From: Caballeronia sp. INDeC2
GTDB taxonomy: Bacteria; Pseudomonadota; Gammaproteobacteria; Burkholderiales; Burkholderiaceae
Assembly: GCF_023631325.1 (NCBI RefSeq)
Contig: NZ_JALQDG010000003.1
Coordinates: 744,001 to 808,000, forward strand
Direction of reading: 5' to 3'
DNA: 64,000 bases
Shown here: one piece after another, positions 29,192-40,231 of the stretch
How the letters are laid out: each line of letters begins with the position of its first letter
Position numbering within the stretch: the first letter of the stretch is position 1
The notes under the pieces: generated by a model
The model's database searches: none
What the model was told of the DNA's origin: nothing
The model's input: the letters and a program-made list of their open reading frames with translations, nothing else
Made by a program: the position numbers and the translations under genes

Positions 29192-30217
<1,026 letters not shown>

Positions 30218-30304
30218 TTAGTGAACGGCTATTATAGGTATTGGGTGATTTTCGTGGCGAGACGCGGCTGTGCGCGTGCGGGCCGCCACGACGGGAGAAC
30301 GCGT

Positions 30305-31612
30305 TTGCAGCACGTTTCCATCGATCTCGCACCGGTCAAGCGCCTCGCCGGCTTCGTGGCGCGACGCATCGGAGAAGACCGGGTCGCGCAAGTGGCGGGC
30401 AGCCTCACGTTCACGAGCGTGCTGTCGCTCGTGCCGCTTGCCACTGTCGCCTTCGCGCTCTTCACCGCGTTCCCTATCTTCGGCTCGTTTCAGGCGTCGC
30501 TGCAGGATTTCCTCGCGGTGCACCTGATGCCGCCGCAGATCAACGACCAGATTTTCAAGTATCTGAATCAGTTCGCGTCGAAGGCCAAGGGACTCACGAC
30601 CGTCGGCATGATCATCCTGTTCGTGACCTCCGTCATGACGATGATGACGGTCGAGTCCGCGTTCAACGTGATCTGGCGCGTGAAGAAGGCGCGTCCGTTT
30701 GCGCAGCGCGTGCTCGTCTACTGGTCGATCATTACGCTCGGGCCGATTCTCTTCGGCTGCAGCCTGTCCATCTCGTCCTATGTGTTCGCGCATTCGGTCG
30801 CGTTCGCGGGCTCGCACAACCTGATGCCGCCGATCGTCGAATGGGCGCTGACGGGCGTCTCCCTGCCGCTCACGGCGCTCGCCTTCACGATCATTTACGT
30901 GTACATGCCGAACTGCAAGGTGGAGTGGCGCGATGCGATCGTCGGCGGCTTGATCGCGGCGGTGGCTTTCGAGCTCGGCAAGCGCGGCTTCGGTTATTAC
31001 GTGCGGCGCATTCCGACCTATACCGCAGTCTATGGCGCATTCGCCGCGCTGCCGGTGTTCCTGCTGTGGGTCTACCTGTGCTGGATGTTCGCGCTCGTCG
31101 GCGCGATGGTCACGTCCGCGTTGCCCGCCATTCGCACGGGGCAGTATCATCGGCGCGATTTTCCGGGCAGCGATCTGCTCGATGCGCTCGAAATCCTCGC
31201 GCGGCTCGTCGAGGCGCGCGACGAGGGCAAGCCCGGGCACACCGCATTGCAGCTTTCCAGCCTGGCGCGCTGCGATCTGGACACGTCGACGCGCCTGATC
31301 GCACGGCTCGATGCGCTCGGCTGGATCGGCCGGCTGGAGGATTCGCGCACGCCGCGCTATGTGCTGATCGCCAATCCGAATCAGATCACGGTGACGATGC
31401 TCTTCGAACAGTTCGTGATCGACCGCGCCGAGCTCGAATATCAACTGAAACTGGACGCGGCGCAGGTGGATTGCGCCGCGCTCATGAACGCGTTGGAGAA
31501 CGACAAGCTGGAAATTTCGCTCGGCTCGCTGATCGCGGCGCGCGTATCCGCGCTCACGAGCGCGCGGACGCTCGAGGCGCCGCGTTCGTCGATGCCTGAG
31601 CAGCCTGCGTGA
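30305..31612 (+). CDS. YihY/UPF0761 family inner-membrane protein
   Basis: A 435-residue protein with a six-TM YihY (formerly 'ribonuclease BN') domain over about residues 20-290, including 'AGSLTFTSVLSLVPLATVAFAL' and 'RRIPTYTAVYGAFAALPVFL'. A C-terminal ~120-residue soluble extension resembling a winged helix follows. The extension is usual in beta-proteobacteria. RNase activity is not supported for this family; function is unknown. TTG at 30305 is taken as start because GGGAGA lies seven bases upstream and the resulting N-terminus fits the family. Confidence 0.87.
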   Translation: MQHVSIDLAPVKRLAGFVARRIGEDRVAQVAGSLTFTSVLSLVPLATVAFALFTAFPIFGSFQASLQDFLAVHLMPPQINDQIFKYLNQFASKAKGLTTVGMIILFVTSVMTMMTVESAFNVIWRVKKARPFAQRVLVYWSIITLGPILFGCSLSISSYVFAHSVAFAGSHNLMPPIVEWALTGVSLPLTALAFTIIYVYMPNCKVEWRDAIVGGLIAAVAFELGKRGFGYYVRRIPTYTAVYGAFAALPVFLLWVYLCWMFALVGAMVTSALPAIRTGQYHRRDFPGSDLLDALEILARLVEARDEGKPGHTALQLSSLARCDLDTSTRLIARLDALGWIGRLEDSRTPRYVLIANPNQITVTMLFEQFVIDRAELEYQLKLDAAQVDCAALMNALENDKLEISLGSLIAARVSALTSARTLEAPRSSMPEQPA

Positions 31613-31630
31613 GCGCGTGCCGGGCGCGGA

Positions 31631-31951
31631 TCAAAGCGAGATCTTGCCGACGCAGATGTCCTTGAACATAACCCAGTCGCCCATCAGGCTGTAGACCGGA
31701 TGGCGAAACGTCGCGGGACGATTCTTCTCGAAGAAGAAATGGCCGATCCACGCGAAACCGTAGCCGCAGACGACGGCCGCGGGCAGCCAGAGCCAGTCGC
31801 CGGTCGCGATCGTCATAGCGAGGCAGCCGATCACGCCGAGCGAGCCGATGAAATGCAGCCTGCGCGAAACCAGGTTCCGGTGTTCGTCGAGGTAATAGGG
31901 GTAGAACTCGGCGAAATTCGCGAAATGTTCACCGTGTGCGGTGTGCGCCAT
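31631..31951 (-). CDS. Mpo1-like (DUF962) membrane protein
   Basis: A 106-residue protein starting 'MAHTAHGEHFANFAEFYPYY'. It has two or three short TM segments, conserved His residues ('RRLHFIG', 'IGHFFFEKNRPATFRHP') and the typical 'YSLMGDWVMFKD' ending. Yeast Mpo1 is a dioxygenase in phytosphingosine alpha-oxidation; bacterial homologs are uncharacterised. Convergent with yihY. Confidence 0.88.
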   Translation of the reverse strand: MAHTAHGEHFANFAEFYPYYLDEHRNLVSRRLHFIGSLGVIGCLAMTIATGDWLWLPAAVVCGYGFAWIGHFFFEKNRPATFRHPVYSLMGDWVMFKDICVGKISL

Positions 31952-32096
31952 GACGGCCTCCCTGATGAAGCCTGCCGGTCTCGTGCGGGCGGTGTGCGCC
32001 TGTCTGACGATTGGCCGGCAAGAACCATTCTGCGACTGCGCCGCGCGCCATGCAAGCGGCTGCGGCGAACGTGCGCGGTCCGCCGCACGCGCGGGT

Positions 32097-32939
32097 TCAG
32101 CCGGCCTTCGCGTCCGTTTTGGCGCAGGCGAGCGCGAACGCGAACAACGTGTCGAGCGTCGCGTCGGGCTGCTCGGACATCAGCGCGTGTCCGGCGTCGA
32201 GTTCCACCGATTGCACCGTGGCCCCGGCTTTCCTGAGCGCATCGACGAGCGGCCGGGCGGCACGCGGCGGCGTCATCATGTCGCGCTTGCCGCTCACGAC
32301 ACACACCGGGCAGCGCACGGCGGCCGCGCGTTCGAGCGCACCCGCATAGGTATTGCAGGCGCTGAAATCGGTATGAAAAAGGAGCGCTTCGCCACGCAGG
32401 CTCACGCGCTCCATGAGCCGCTGATTCACGCCCTGCAACCAGAAACCCGGCGCGGGACTCGACGGCTTCGCGGCGATCGTGGAATGCGACCACTGATTGA
32501 CCATCGCGATCGCCTCGGGCTCGTGTTCGCGGGCGGCGTCGAGCAGCGTGTCGGAGACGGCCATCGGCGCGGCGGTGGCGAGCAGGGCGAGGCCTGTCGC
32601 GCGCGCGGGATAGCGGCCCGCGATGTCGAGCGCGATCAGCGAACCCATGCTGTGGCCGACGAAGATCGCCTTTTGCACCTTCGCCGCGTCGAGCACGGCG
32701 ATCACCCAGTCGGCGAGTTCGCCGATCGTCGGCAGCGCGGGCCCGTCGCTGCGCCCGTGACTCGGAAGATCGAGCGCCAGTACGCCGAAGCCGTGATGCG
32801 CGAAATAGCGGCTCTGCAGCGCCCATACGCTGTGATCGTGCTCGGCGCCGTGAAGGAACACGACGGCGGGCCGGGCGGCGTCGAGCGATTTGCCCCCGGT
32901 GTAGGCGTAGGCGGCGCGGCCGCGGACGTCGAGGATCAT
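32097..32939 (-). CDS. Alpha/beta hydrolase
   Basis: A 280-residue alpha/beta-hydrolase-fold enzyme. The oxyanion-hole region is 'VFLHGAEHDHSVW', the nucleophile elbow 'GHSMGS' (Ser about 110), and the acid and His lie in 'VSGKRDMMTPP' and 'ELDAGHALM'. Substrate is unknown; lactonase or esterase activity is common. Its ATG overlaps the stop of the upstream metY gene (ATGA), so the pair is coupled. In-frame extension upstream lies inside metY and is excluded. Confidence 0.88.
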   Translation of the reverse strand: MILDVRGRAAYAYTGGKSLDAARPAVVFLHGAEHDHSVWALQSRYFAHHGFGVLALDLPSHGRSDGPALPTIGELADWVIAVLDAAKVQKAIFVGHSMGSLIALDIAGRYPARATGLALLATAAPMAVSDTLLDAAREHEPEAIAMVNQWSHSTIAAKPSSPAPGFWLQGVNQRLMERVSLRGEALLFHTDFSACNTYAGALERAAAVRCPVCVVSGKRDMMTPPRAARPLVDALRKAGATVQSVELDAGHALMSEQPDATLDTLFAFALACAKTDAKAG

Positions 32940-34273
32940 GCGCGGCTCCCGAGCGGCGCGGCCGTGGCGGCGTCCTGGCCGCTTTCGGCGGCTTTCTGGG
33001 CGGCCTTGAGCGCGCGCTTGAGATCGTCGATGAGATCGTCCGGGTCTTCGAGTCCGATCGAAAGGCGGATGCGCCCCGGCCCGATGCCCGCGGCTTCGAG
33101 CGCGGCGGCGTCCATGCGGAAGTGCGTCGTCGAGGCGGGATGGATCACGAGCGAGCGCGCATCGCCGACATTCGCGAGATGAGAAAACAGCGTGAGCGTT
33201 TCGATGAACGTGCGCGCCGCCGGCACGCCGCCCTTCAGATCGAAGCTGAACACCGCGCCCGCGCCGCGCGGCAGCAGACGCCCGGCGAGCGCGTGATCGC
33301 GATGCGTCGGCAGTTCGGGATAGGCCACGCCTTCCACTGCGGGCGAACTCAGCAGAAACTCGATCAACTTGTGCGTATTCGCGACATGCCGATCCATGCG
33401 CAGCGGCAACGTCTCGATGCCTTGCAGCAGTTGCCACGCCGCTTGAGGATGCAGACACGCGCCGAAATCGCGCAAGCCCTCGCGCCGGGCGCGCAACAGG
33501 AACGGCGCGACCGTGCTCTCTTCGGCGAACACCATGCCGTGAAAGCCGTCGTAGGGTTCGGTGAACTCCGGAAAGCGTCCGCTCGCCGTGAAATCGAAGG
33601 TGCCGCCGTCGACGAGCACGCCGCCGATCGTCGTCCCGTGGCCGCCGAGGAACTTGGTGGCGGAGTGATAGACGAGGTCCGCGCTATGCTCGAACGGACG
33701 CAACAGATAAGGCGTGGTGAACGTGGAATCGACGAGCAGCGGCGCCGCGTGCTCGTGCGCGATTTCCGCGACGCCCGCGATATCGAGCACGTCGAGGCCC
33801 GGATTGCCGAGCGTTTCACCGAAGAAAAGCCGCGTGTTCGGCCGGGCGGCGGCGCGCCACGCATCGAGATCGTGCGGCGGCACGAACGTCGTCTCGATGC
33901 CGAAGCGCCGCAACGTGTAGTGGAGCAAGTTGTGCGAACCGCCGTACAGCGCGCTCGAAGCGACGATATGCGAGCCTGCGCCCATCAGCGTCGCTATGGC
34001 GAGATGCAGCGCGGCCTGGCCGCTCGCCGTGCCGATCGCGCCGACGCCGCCTTCGAGCGCCGCGACGCGTTCCTCGAACACCGCGACCGTCGGATTCGAG
34101 ATGCGCGAGTACACGTGCCCCGAACGCTCCATGTTGAAGAGCGCGGCGGCGTGATCGCTGTCGCGGAAGGTGAACGAGGTCGTCTGATAAATCGGCGTTG
34201 CGCGCGCGCCCGTCACGGGATCGGGCGCGGCGCCCGCGTGCAGCGCGAGCGTGTCGAAGCGGTTGGCTGGCAT
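32936..34273 (-). CDS. O-acetylhomoserine aminocarboxypropyltransferase (sulfhydrylase)
   Basis: A 445-residue Cys/Met-metabolism PLP enzyme of the MetY type. It forms homocysteine (or methionine) from O-acetylhomoserine and sulfide (or methanethiol). Family marks are 'TLALHAGAAPDPVTGARATP', 'YSRISNPTV', and the PLP lysine in 'HSATKFLGGHG'. The ~445-residue length with the insert around 'GRFPEFTEPYDGFHG' separates MetY from shorter MetZ/MetB relatives. Start at 34273 is chosen by homology; the Shine-Dalgarno is weak. Confidence 0.9.
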   Translation of the reverse strand: MPANRFDTLALHAGAAPDPVTGARATPIYQTTSFTFRDSDHAAALFNMERSGHVYSRISNPTVAVFEERVAALEGGVGAIGTASGQAALHLAIATLMGAGSHIVASSALYGGSHNLLHYTLRRFGIETTFVPPHDLDAWRAAARPNTRLFFGETLGNPGLDVLDIAGVAEIAHEHAAPLLVDSTFTTPYLLRPFEHSADLVYHSATKFLGGHGTTIGGVLVDGGTFDFTASGRFPEFTEPYDGFHGMVFAEESTVAPFLLRARREGLRDFGACLHPQAAWQLLQGIETLPLRMDRHVANTHKLIEFLLSSPAVEGVAYPELPTHRDHALAGRLLPRGAGAVFSFDLKGGVPAARTFIETLTLFSHLANVGDARSLVIHPASTTHFRMDAAALEAAGIGPGRIRLSIGLEDPDDLIDDLKRALKAAQKAAESGQDAATAAPLGSRA

Positions 34274-34516
34274 CGTAGGCGGCCGGCGCGCGCAAGGCGG
34301 CGCCGGCGTGCGGCGAGAAATGAGGGTCAATCATCGTAACATCGGATGCGCGCGCCCAAACCTAGGGCGAACGCTTGTCAAAAAGCGCGCGAAGCCTTGT
34401 CCGTTCGGCTGATGCGGGCCATGTTCGCTTTCCTTTTGCGGGTCTTTCCGATAGCATCGACCTATGGTTTCATCACCGTTTGGGCATCTGAACAGGCATT
34501 TCGCGAGGAGACAGTC

Positions 34517-34969
34517 ATGCGAGTCAGCGACATTCTGAAAGTGAAGGGCAACACGCTCTTTACCGTGACACCCGATACGCCGCTCTCCGACGCGATCGAC
34601 ACGATGGCCGCGCATGATATCGGCTCGCTCGTCGTCATGGAGTACGGCGACCTGGTCGGCATGCTGACCTTCCGCGAGATCATCCTGACCTTGCACAACA
34701 ACAGCGGTTCGGTCGGCGCCACGACCATCCGCAAGATCATGGACGATCATCCGCTCACCTGCACGCCGGAAACGGACGTGAACGAGGTGCGCCGCATGAT
34801 GCTCGAGCATCACGTGCGCTATCTGCCGGTCATGGAAAAGCGTCAGTTGATGGGCGTCATCTCGTTCTACGACGTCGCCAAGGCCGTCGTGGAAGAGCAG
34901 GGCTTCGAGAATCGCATGTTGAAGGCGTATATCCGCGACTGGCCCGAGCAACAGGAGGAAGCACGCTGA
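34517..34969 (+). CDS. Tandem CBS-domain protein
   Basis: A 150-residue protein made of two CBS motifs (about 1-60 and 70-130) forming a Bateman module that typically binds adenine nucleotides such as AMP/ATP or SAM. 'VRYLPVMEKRQLMGVISFYDV' is the second motif's core. No fused effector domain is present, so it may act as a free regulatory subunit. GAGGAG is six bases upstream of the ATG. It is followed by its own terminator. Confidence 0.9.
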   Translation: MRVSDILKVKGNTLFTVTPDTPLSDAIDTMAAHDIGSLVVMEYGDLVGMLTFREIILTLHNNSGSVGATTIRKIMDDHPLTCTPETDVNEVRRMMLEHHVRYLPVMEKRQLMGVISFYDVAKAVVEEQGFENRMLKAYIRDWPEQQEEAR

Positions 34970-35070
34970 GCGTCGCCGAGCGTTGATCCGGTGCCGCGAG
35001 GCATCGCGCTTCGCGGCATGATGCGCACGATATACGAGCCGATGCTTCGCGCAGAATTCAGCACCCGAAG

Positions 35071-35095
35071 CGCGCCCTTATGGCGCGTTTTTTTT
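35071..35095 (+). terminator. Terminator after the CBS gene
   Basis: CGCGCC (35071-35076) pairs with GGCGCG (35082-35087), 5-nt loop, followed by eight T residues. Confidence 0.8.
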
Positions 35096-35199
35096 CGTCT
35101 GGCCGGGGTGGAAATCCGCCTTCGACCCGGTTTTCGTTTCATTCGGATTCGATCGCCCTACGCACGCGATCAACGCCGAACTCAACCTGTACGCAAGAC

Positions 35200-37140
35200 A
35201 TGAGTGACAACCCGATGCGCGCCTCGTCGCGCACTTCCCGACGTTCGCATGCCGAGGGCGAGAGCCAGTTCAGCCTCCTGCGCGAGCGCCGCTTCGCACC
35301 GTTCTTCTGGACGCAATTCCTCGGCGCGATGAACGACAACATCTTCAAGGTCGGCTTCACGTCGCTCGTGACGTTCCAGGCCGCGCGCTTTTCCGGCGTC
35401 GATCCGAAGACGGCCGCGTTTCTGATTTCCGCGATATTCATCGTGCCGTTCGTGCTGTTCTCGGCCACCTCCGGGCAAATCGCCGACAAGTACGACAAGG
35501 CCGTGCTCGCACGCCTCGTGAAGAGCTTCGAGATCGTCGTGATGCTGATCGGCGGCGCGGGCTTTCTGCTGCACAGCGCGCCGCTTCTCTATGCGTGCAC
35601 GTTTCTGATGGGCGTGCACTCCACCGTGTTCGGGCCGGTGAAGTATGCGTACCTGCCGCAGCATCTCGATTCGCATGAACTCGTCGGCGGCAACGGGCTT
35701 GTGGAGATGGGCACGTTCGTCGCGATCCTGATCGGCACGATCATCGGCGGGGCGGCGGCGGGCGCGACGCAGCATGGCGCGATGCTGCTCGCCGTCGCAT
35801 GCGTCGCGTTTGCGATCATCGGGCGCGTGGCGTCAACGTTCGTGCCGAAGTCGGACGCATCGCAGCCGGATCTGCGCATCAACTGGAATCCGTTCTCCGA
35901 GACGTGGCGCAATCTCAAACTCGCGCGCGCCGATCGCACCGTGTTTCTAAGCCTGCTCGGGATTTCGTGGCTCTGGTTCGTCGGTGCGACCTTTCTCACG
36001 TCGTTCTTCAATTTCGCGAAGGACGTGCTGTCAGCCGATCCCGATGTCGTGACCATTCTTCTCGCGACGTTTTCCATCGGCATCGGCACGGGATCACTGT
36101 TGTGCGAGCGGCTTTCGAAGCGCCGCGTCGAGATCGGGCTCGTGCCGCTGGGCTCGATCGGCATCAGCGTGTTCGCGATCGATCTGTTCTTCGCGAGTCA
36201 TCGCATCGCGCCCGCGGGGCACTTGCTCAATGTCGGCGAATTTTTGCTGGCGCTGCCGCACTGGCGCATTCTCGCGGACCTGTTTCTGCTCGCAATGTTC
36301 GGCGGCTTCTACAGCGTGCCGCTCTATGCGCTGATTCAGGCGCGCAGTCAGCCCACTCACCGGGCGCGCATCATCGCGGCGAACAACATCCTCAATTCGT
36401 TCTTCATGATCGTCTCGGCGTTGATGGCGCTCGCGCTGACGTCGTTCGGCGTCGGCATTCCGGGCCTCTTTCTGGCCACGGCGCTGCTCAATGTCGTCGT
36501 CGCGGTCTATATCTATTCGCTCGTGCCGGAGTTCCTGCTGCGCTTCATCGCGTGGATTCTGGTGCACACGTTCTATCGCATTCGTCTCGTCGGCGCGGAG
36601 CGTATTCCGTCGCATGGCGCGGCCGTGCTCGTGTGCAATCACGTGAGTTTCGTCGATGCGGTCGTCATCATGGCCGAAAGCCCGCGGCCGATCCGCTTCG
36701 TGATGGATCACCGCATCTTCCAGACGCCGTTCGTCGGCTGGATGTTCAGGCATGTGAAGGCGATCCCGGTCGCGCCTGCGCACGAAAACGCCGACACGCT
36801 CGAACGCGCCTACGCCGCATGCGGGCAGGCGCTGAAAGAGGGCGATCTCGTCTGCATCTTTCCCGAAGGCAAGCTCACGCGCACGGGCGAGATCAATCCT
36901 TTTCGGCACGGCATCTCGGAGATTCTGCGACGCCAACCCGCGCCTGTCGTGCCGATGGCGCTGCGCGGGCTCTGGGGCAGCGTGTTTTCGCGTCACGAGG
37001 ACGCGCAATGGCCACGGCCGATTCAGCGCGGCGCGATGACGCGCCTGACGCTCGCGGTCGGGGAACCCATCGCGCCGGAAGACGCGACGCCGCAACATCT
37101 TCAGGAAGTCGTGAGCGCGCTGCGGGGCGCAAGGCGCTGA
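35200..37140 (+). CDS. MFS transporter-acyltransferase fusion (LplT/PlsC-like)
   Basis: A 646-residue two-domain membrane protein. Residues about 25-425 form a 12-TM major facilitator domain of the LplT lysophospholipid-transporter type ('FFWTQFLGAMNDNIFKVGF'). Residues about 440-640 form a PlsC acyltransferase with NHxxFxD ('NHVSFVDAVV') and 'FPEGKLTRTGEIN'. In E. coli LplT flips lysophospholipids inward and the separate Aas protein re-acylates them. Here both steps seem joined in one chain, without the acyl-ACP synthetase domain of Aas. ATG at 35200 is taken; another in-frame ATG lies at 35215. Confidence 0.88.
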   Translation: MSDNPMRASSRTSRRSHAEGESQFSLLRERRFAPFFWTQFLGAMNDNIFKVGFTSLVTFQAARFSGVDPKTAAFLISAIFIVPFVLFSATSGQIADKYDKAVLARLVKSFEIVVMLIGGAGFLLHSAPLLYACTFLMGVHSTVFGPVKYAYLPQHLDSHELVGGNGLVEMGTFVAILIGTIIGGAAAGATQHGAMLLAVACVAFAIIGRVASTFVPKSDASQPDLRINWNPFSETWRNLKLARADRTVFLSLLGISWLWFVGATFLTSFFNFAKDVLSADPDVVTILLATFSIGIGTGSLLCERLSKRRVEIGLVPLGSIGISVFAIDLFFASHRIAPAGHLLNVGEFLLALPHWRILADLFLLAMFGGFYSVPLYALIQARSQPTHRARIIAANNILNSFFMIVSALMALALTSFGVGIPGLFLATALLNVVVAVYIYSLVPEFLLRFIAWILVHTFYRIRLVGAERIPSHGAAVLVCNHVSFVDAVVIMAESPRPIRFVMDHRIFQTPFVGWMFRHVKAIPVAPAHENADTLERAYAACGQALKEGDLVCIFPEGKLTRTGEINPFRHGISEILRRQPAPVVPMALRGLWGSVFSRHEDAQWPRPIQRGAMTRLTLAVGEPIAPEDATPQHLQEVVSALRGARR

Positions 37141-37199
37141 GCGCAGTGGCGCTGGCATAATATCGGTTTCCCCCGACACTTTTTTTCAGGTCGACGCTC

Positions 37200-38306
37200 A
37201 TGTCCGGCAATACCCTTGGCACGCTCTTCACCGTCACGAACTTCGGCGAGTCGCACGGTCCGGCGATCGGCTGCGTGATCGACGGCTGCCCGCCCGGCAT
37301 GGCGCTCACCGAAGCCGATATCCAGATCGAACTCGATCGCCGCCGCCCCGGCACGTCGCGTCACGTCACGCAGCGCCAGGAGGCGGATCAGGTCGAAATT
37401 CTTTCCGGCGTGTTCGAAGGCGTGACGACCGGCACGCCCATCGCGCTTCTGATCCGCAATACCGATCAGCGCAGCAAGGATTACGGCAACATCGCGCAGA
37501 CGTTCCGGCCGGGTCATGCGGACTACACCTATTGGCAGAAGTACGGCGTGCGCGACTATCGCGGCGGCGGCCGTTCGTCGGCGCGTCTGACTGCGCCGAC
37601 CGTTGCGGCGGGCGCGGTAGCGAAGAAGTGGTTGCGCGAGAAGTTCGGTCTGGAGACGCGCGGCTGCATGAGCGCGCTGGGTGAAATCGAGATCCCGTTC
37701 GTCGACTGGCAGCATGTGCCCGACAACCCGTTCTTCTCGCCGAATGCCGAGATCGTGCCGCAGCTCGAGGCGTATATGGACGGACTGCGCCGCGATGGCG
37801 ATTCCGTCGGCGCGCGCATCGAAATCGTGGCGACGGGCGTGCCCGTCGGACTCGGCGAGCCGCTGTACGACCGGCTCGATGCCGACATCGCCCACGCGAT
37901 GATGGGCCTCAATGCCGTGAAGGCCGTCGAGATCGGCGCGGGCTTTGCGAGCGTCGCGCAACGCGGTTCGCAGCACGGCGACGAGATGACGCCCGAAGGC
38001 TTTGCGGCCAACAACGCGGGCGGCATTCTCGGCGGCATTTCGAGCGGACAGGACATCACGGTGTCGATCGCGATCAAGCCGACATCGAGCATTCGCACGC
38101 CGCGTCAGTCGATCGACAAGCAAGGCGCGAGCGCGACGGTCGAGACCTTCGGCCGTCACGATCCGTGCGTCGGCATTCGCGCCACACCGATCGCCGAAGC
38201 GCTGCTCGCGCTCGTACTGATGGATCACGCGCTGCGGCACCGAGCGCAATGCGGCGACGTGGTCGTCGATACGCCCAGGATTGCGGCGCAAAGACCTTCG
38301 AAATGA
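37200..38306 (+). CDS. aroC: Chorismate synthase
   Basis: A 368-residue enzyme for the last common step of aromatic amino acid synthesis, EPSP to chorismate, using reduced FMN. N-terminal '[18 protein letters not shown]' carries the first signature. '[25 protein letters not shown]' (catalytic Arg/His region, positions about 106-130) and '[19 protein letters not shown]' follow. Length is typical. It sits as a single gene between the MFS-PlsC gene and a bidirectional terminator. A TAATATCGG -10-like box lies 40 bp upstream. Confidence 0.95.
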   Translation: MSGNTLGTLFTVTNFGESHGPAIGCVIDGCPPGMALTEADIQIELDRRRPGTSRHVTQRQEADQVEILSGVFEGVTTGTPIALLIRNTDQRSKDYGNIAQTFRPGHADYTYWQKYGVRDYRGGGRSSARLTAPTVAAGAVAKKWLREKFGLETRGCMSALGEIEIPFVDWQHVPDNPFFSPNAEIVPQLEAYMDGLRRDGDSVGARIEIVATGVPVGLGEPLYDRLDADIAHAMMGLNAVKAVEIGAGFASVAQRGSQHGDEMTPEGFAANNAGGILGGISSGQDITVSIAIKPTSSIRTPRQSIDKQGASATVETFGRHDPCVGIRATPIAEALLALVLMDHALRHRAQCGDVVVDTPRIAAQRPSK

Positions 38307-38310
38307 AAAA

Positions 38311-38343
38311 TAGGGCGCCGGTTTGAAACCCGGCGCCCTTTTT
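38311..38343. terminator. Bidirectional terminator between aroC and ETF-QO
   Basis: GGGCGCCGG (38313-38321) pairs with CCGGCGCCC (38330-38338). It has T residues to the right and an A run to the left, so it serves both convergent genes. Confidence 0.87.
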
Positions 38344-38361
38344 CCGTTCAGCGGCGAAAAA

Positions 38362-40038
38362 TCACATGTTCGGATAGTTCGGCCCGCCGCCGCCTTCCGG
38401 CGTGACCCACACGATGTTCTGGGTCGGATCTTTGATATCGCAAGTCTTGCAGTGCACGCAGTTCTGCGCGTTGATCTGCAGGCGTTCGTTGCCGTCGTCG
38501 GACTTGACGAACTCGTACACCGCGGCTGGGCAGTAACGCGCTTCCGGACCGGCATAGGTGCGCAGATTCACGTTGACCGGCACGCTCGGATCCTTCAGCG
38601 TCAGATGCGCGGGCTGATTCTCTTCGTGATTCGTGTTCGAGATGAACACCGACGAAAGACGATCGAACGTGAGTTTGCCATCGGGCTTCGGATAGACGAT
38701 CGGCTTGCATTGCGACGCCGGTTTCAGCATCTCGTGATCCCAATGCTGATGATGCAGCGTCCACGGCACGTTGCCGCCCATCACTTTCTGTTCGAGGCCG
38801 ACCATGAACGTGCCGAGGTACAGGCCCTTGCTCATCCACTGCTTGAAATTGCGCGCGCGATAAAGCTCGGTCTTGAGCCAGGACGTATCGAATGCTTCGG
38901 GGTAGGCCGTGAGTTCGTCGTTCTGACGGCCCGACTGCACGGCGTCGAACGCGGCTTCGGCGGCCATCTTGCCCGACTTGATCGCCGCGTGACTGCCCTT
39001 GATGCGCGATGCGTTCAAAAAGCCCGCATCGTCGCCGGCAAGCGCGCCGCCGGGGAACGCGAGCTTCGGCAGCGACATCAGACCGCCCGCGGTAATCGCG
39101 CGCGCGCCGTACGAAATGCGCTTGCCGCCTTCGAGGAACGGACGGATCGACGGATGCGTCTTGTAGCGCTGAAATTCCTCGAACGGCGACAGATACGGGT
39201 TCGAATACCCCAGTCCGACGACGAATCCCACCACCACCTGGTTGTTGTCCATGTGGTAGAGGAACGAACCGCCATAGGTATCGGGATCGAGCGGCCAGCC
39301 TGCCGTGTGGATCACGAGCCCCGGCTTGTGCTTGACCGGATCGATTTCCCATAATTCCTTGATGCCGATGCCGTACACCTGCGGATCGGAATTCTGGTTG
39401 AGCTTGAACTTGTCGATCAATTGACGGCCGAGATGCCCGCGCGTGCCTTCGCAGAAAAGCGTGTACTTCGCGTGCAATTCCATGCCGAGCTGGAAATTCT
39501 CAGTCGGCTGGCCATCCTTGCCGACGCCCATGTTGCCGGTAACGACACCGCGCACCGAACCGTCATCGGCATACAGCACTTCAGCGGCCGGGAAGCCCGG
39601 AAAGATCTCGACTCCGAGTGCTTCAGCCTGCTGACCGAGCCACCGCGTCACATTCGCGAGACTGATGACGTAATTGCCGTGATTCTTGAAGTTATCGGGA
39701 AGCAGCCAGTTCGGCACCTGCTTCGCGTCGTTCTGTGTGAGGAAGAGGAACCGGTCTTCGGTCACCTCGACGTCGAGCGGGGCGCCTTTTTCCTTCCAGT
39801 CGGGAATGAGTTCGGTCAGGCCGCGCGGGTCCATCACCGCGCCGGACAGGATGTGCGCGCCGATCTCGGAGCCTTTCTCCAGCACGCATACGCCGATTTC
39901 GACGCCTTTTTCTTCCGCCAGTTGCTTCAACCGGATGGCCGCCGACAAACCGGCCGGCCCGCCGCCGACGATGACGACGTCGTATTCCATCGATTCGCGG
40001 GGACCGTATTGCTCGATGAGGCTCGCCGGGGTCATCAA
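38362..40038 (-). CDS. Electron transfer flavoprotein-ubiquinone oxidoreductase
   Basis: A 558-residue inner-membrane-associated enzyme that passes electrons from reduced ETF (fatty acid and amino acid oxidation) to ubiquinone. The N-terminal FAD-binding 'YDVVIVGGGPAGLSAAIRL' and 'GEI/SEIGAHILSG' region are present. A C-terminal ferredoxin-like part has the [4Fe-4S] ligands in 'CPAAVYEF' and 'NCVHCKTCDIKDP'. Length agrees with bacterial ETF-QO (about 550). Divergent from the SDR gene across 193 bp. Confidence 0.94.
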   Translation of the reverse strand: MMTPASLIEQYGPRESMEYDVVIVGGGPAGLSAAIRLKQLAEEKGVEIGVCVLEKGSEIGAHILSGAVMDPRGLTELIPDWKEKGAPLDVEVTEDRFLFLTQNDAKQVPNWLLPDNFKNHGNYVISLANVTRWLGQQAEALGVEIFPGFPAAEVLYADDGSVRGVVTGNMGVGKDGQPTENFQLGMELHAKYTLFCEGTRGHLGRQLIDKFKLNQNSDPQVYGIGIKELWEIDPVKHKPGLVIHTAGWPLDPDTYGGSFLYHMDNNQVVVGFVVGLGYSNPYLSPFEEFQRYKTHPSIRPFLEGGKRISYGARAITAGGLMSLPKLAFPGGALAGDDAGFLNASRIKGSHAAIKSGKMAAEAAFDAVQSGRQNDELTAYPEAFDTSWLKTELYRARNFKQWMSKGLYLGTFMVGLEQKVMGGNVPWTLHHQHWDHEMLKPASQCKPIVYPKPDGKLTFDRLSSVFISNTNHEENQPAHLTLKDPSVPVNVNLRTYAGPEARYCPAAVYEFVKSDDGNERLQINAQNCVHCKTCDIKDPTQNIVWVTPEGGGGPNYPNM

Positions 40039-40231
40039 TGCTCCTATGTACCGTTAGAATGCCCTTTCAGGATCGCGTATTTTCAGGGAAGGTGAGGCGG
40101 GCCGCAACCAAGGCTCGCCAATTTAGCACGATCGCACTATTCACGACGCCGCGCTATCGGTGTCGACGCGACAGCCTGCATCGGCGCATGCGCGCCCGCC
40201 CGGGCTGAACCAACCATAAAAAGGAAGCACA

